Source: an uncultured Porphyromonadaceae bacterium (GTDB lineage: Bacteria > Bacteroidota > Bacteroidia > Bacteroidales > Muribaculaceae). Taken from it: a DNA stretch of 5,635 nt. Each line of letters opens with the position of its first letter. Position 1 is the stretch's first letter. Location: assembly GCA_902475285.1 (NCBI GenBank), contig CABRZA010000151.1:1-5635 (forward strand), written 5' to 3'. The notes beneath the pieces were generated by a model. The model worked only from the letters and a program-made list of their open reading frames with translations, did not search any database and was not told the DNA's origin. Shown here one piece after another: positions 5,629 to 5,635 of this stretch. A program made the position numbers and the translations under genes.

Positions 5629-5635
5629 TAAATTT
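5629..5635 (+). promoter_or_regulatory. Possible truncated -7 box at the window edge
   Basis: TAAATTT at the very end would complete the consensus TAnnTTTG if the next base is G. At the spacing used by the other two promoters, the -33 box should start at 5605, where no TTTG is found; TTGA at 5601 is 4 nt too far upstream. It may therefore be a regulated, weak-33 promoter of the next gene, or chance in AT-rich DNA. Confidence 0.25.

Overview
The window looks like ordinary chromosome from a GC-rich member of the Bacteroidota, probably the Bacteroidales. Three things point there. Two promoters match the Bacteroidota consensus (TTTG, 20 nt, TAnnTTTG). Start codons follow A-rich or unremarkable leaders rather than clear Shine-Dalgarno sites. 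The first gene belongs to the Bacteroidota-type GlmU-like family. A high-GC gut lineage such as Muribaculaceae or Alistipes would fit the frequent ATA isoleucine codons and strong GC at third codon positions, but the family cannot be fixed from this sequence alone.

Layout, all genes on the + strand. Positions 1-143 are a short upstream region with a strong promoter (84-115). Positions 144-1310 encode a GlmU-like sugar-nucleotide enzyme with a left-handed beta-helix. After a 51-nt gap ending in an A-rich leader come rbfA (1362-1706), a LolC/LolE/FtsX-type ABC permease (1716-2963, GTG start) and a radical SAM enzyme (2967-3746), separated by only 9 and 3 nt. No terminator or good promoter is visible between 144 and 3746, so these four genes can be read as one transcription unit. 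After a 78-nt gap lies a YbdG-like MscS-family mechanosensitive channel (3825-5351) with an unusual Pro/Ala/Gln-rich tail. Then comes a compact RNA unit: a palindrome overlapping the -33 box, a promoter (5390-5421), tRNA-Ser(UGA) (5448-5532) and an intrinsic terminator (5534-5562). The last 70 nt hold a perfect inverted repeat and what may be the start of another promoter cut off by the window edge.

The genes are mainly housekeeping and envelope functions: UDP-GlcNAc supply for peptidoglycan and LPS, 30S maturation, lipoprotein or envelope transport, osmotic protection and serine decoding. The radical SAM protein is the only one whose reaction is unknown. I see no mobile element, CRISPR array, defence system or other clearly undescribed system. 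The most interesting leftovers are the two inverted repeats near the tRNA gene and the unassigned radical SAM enzyme.
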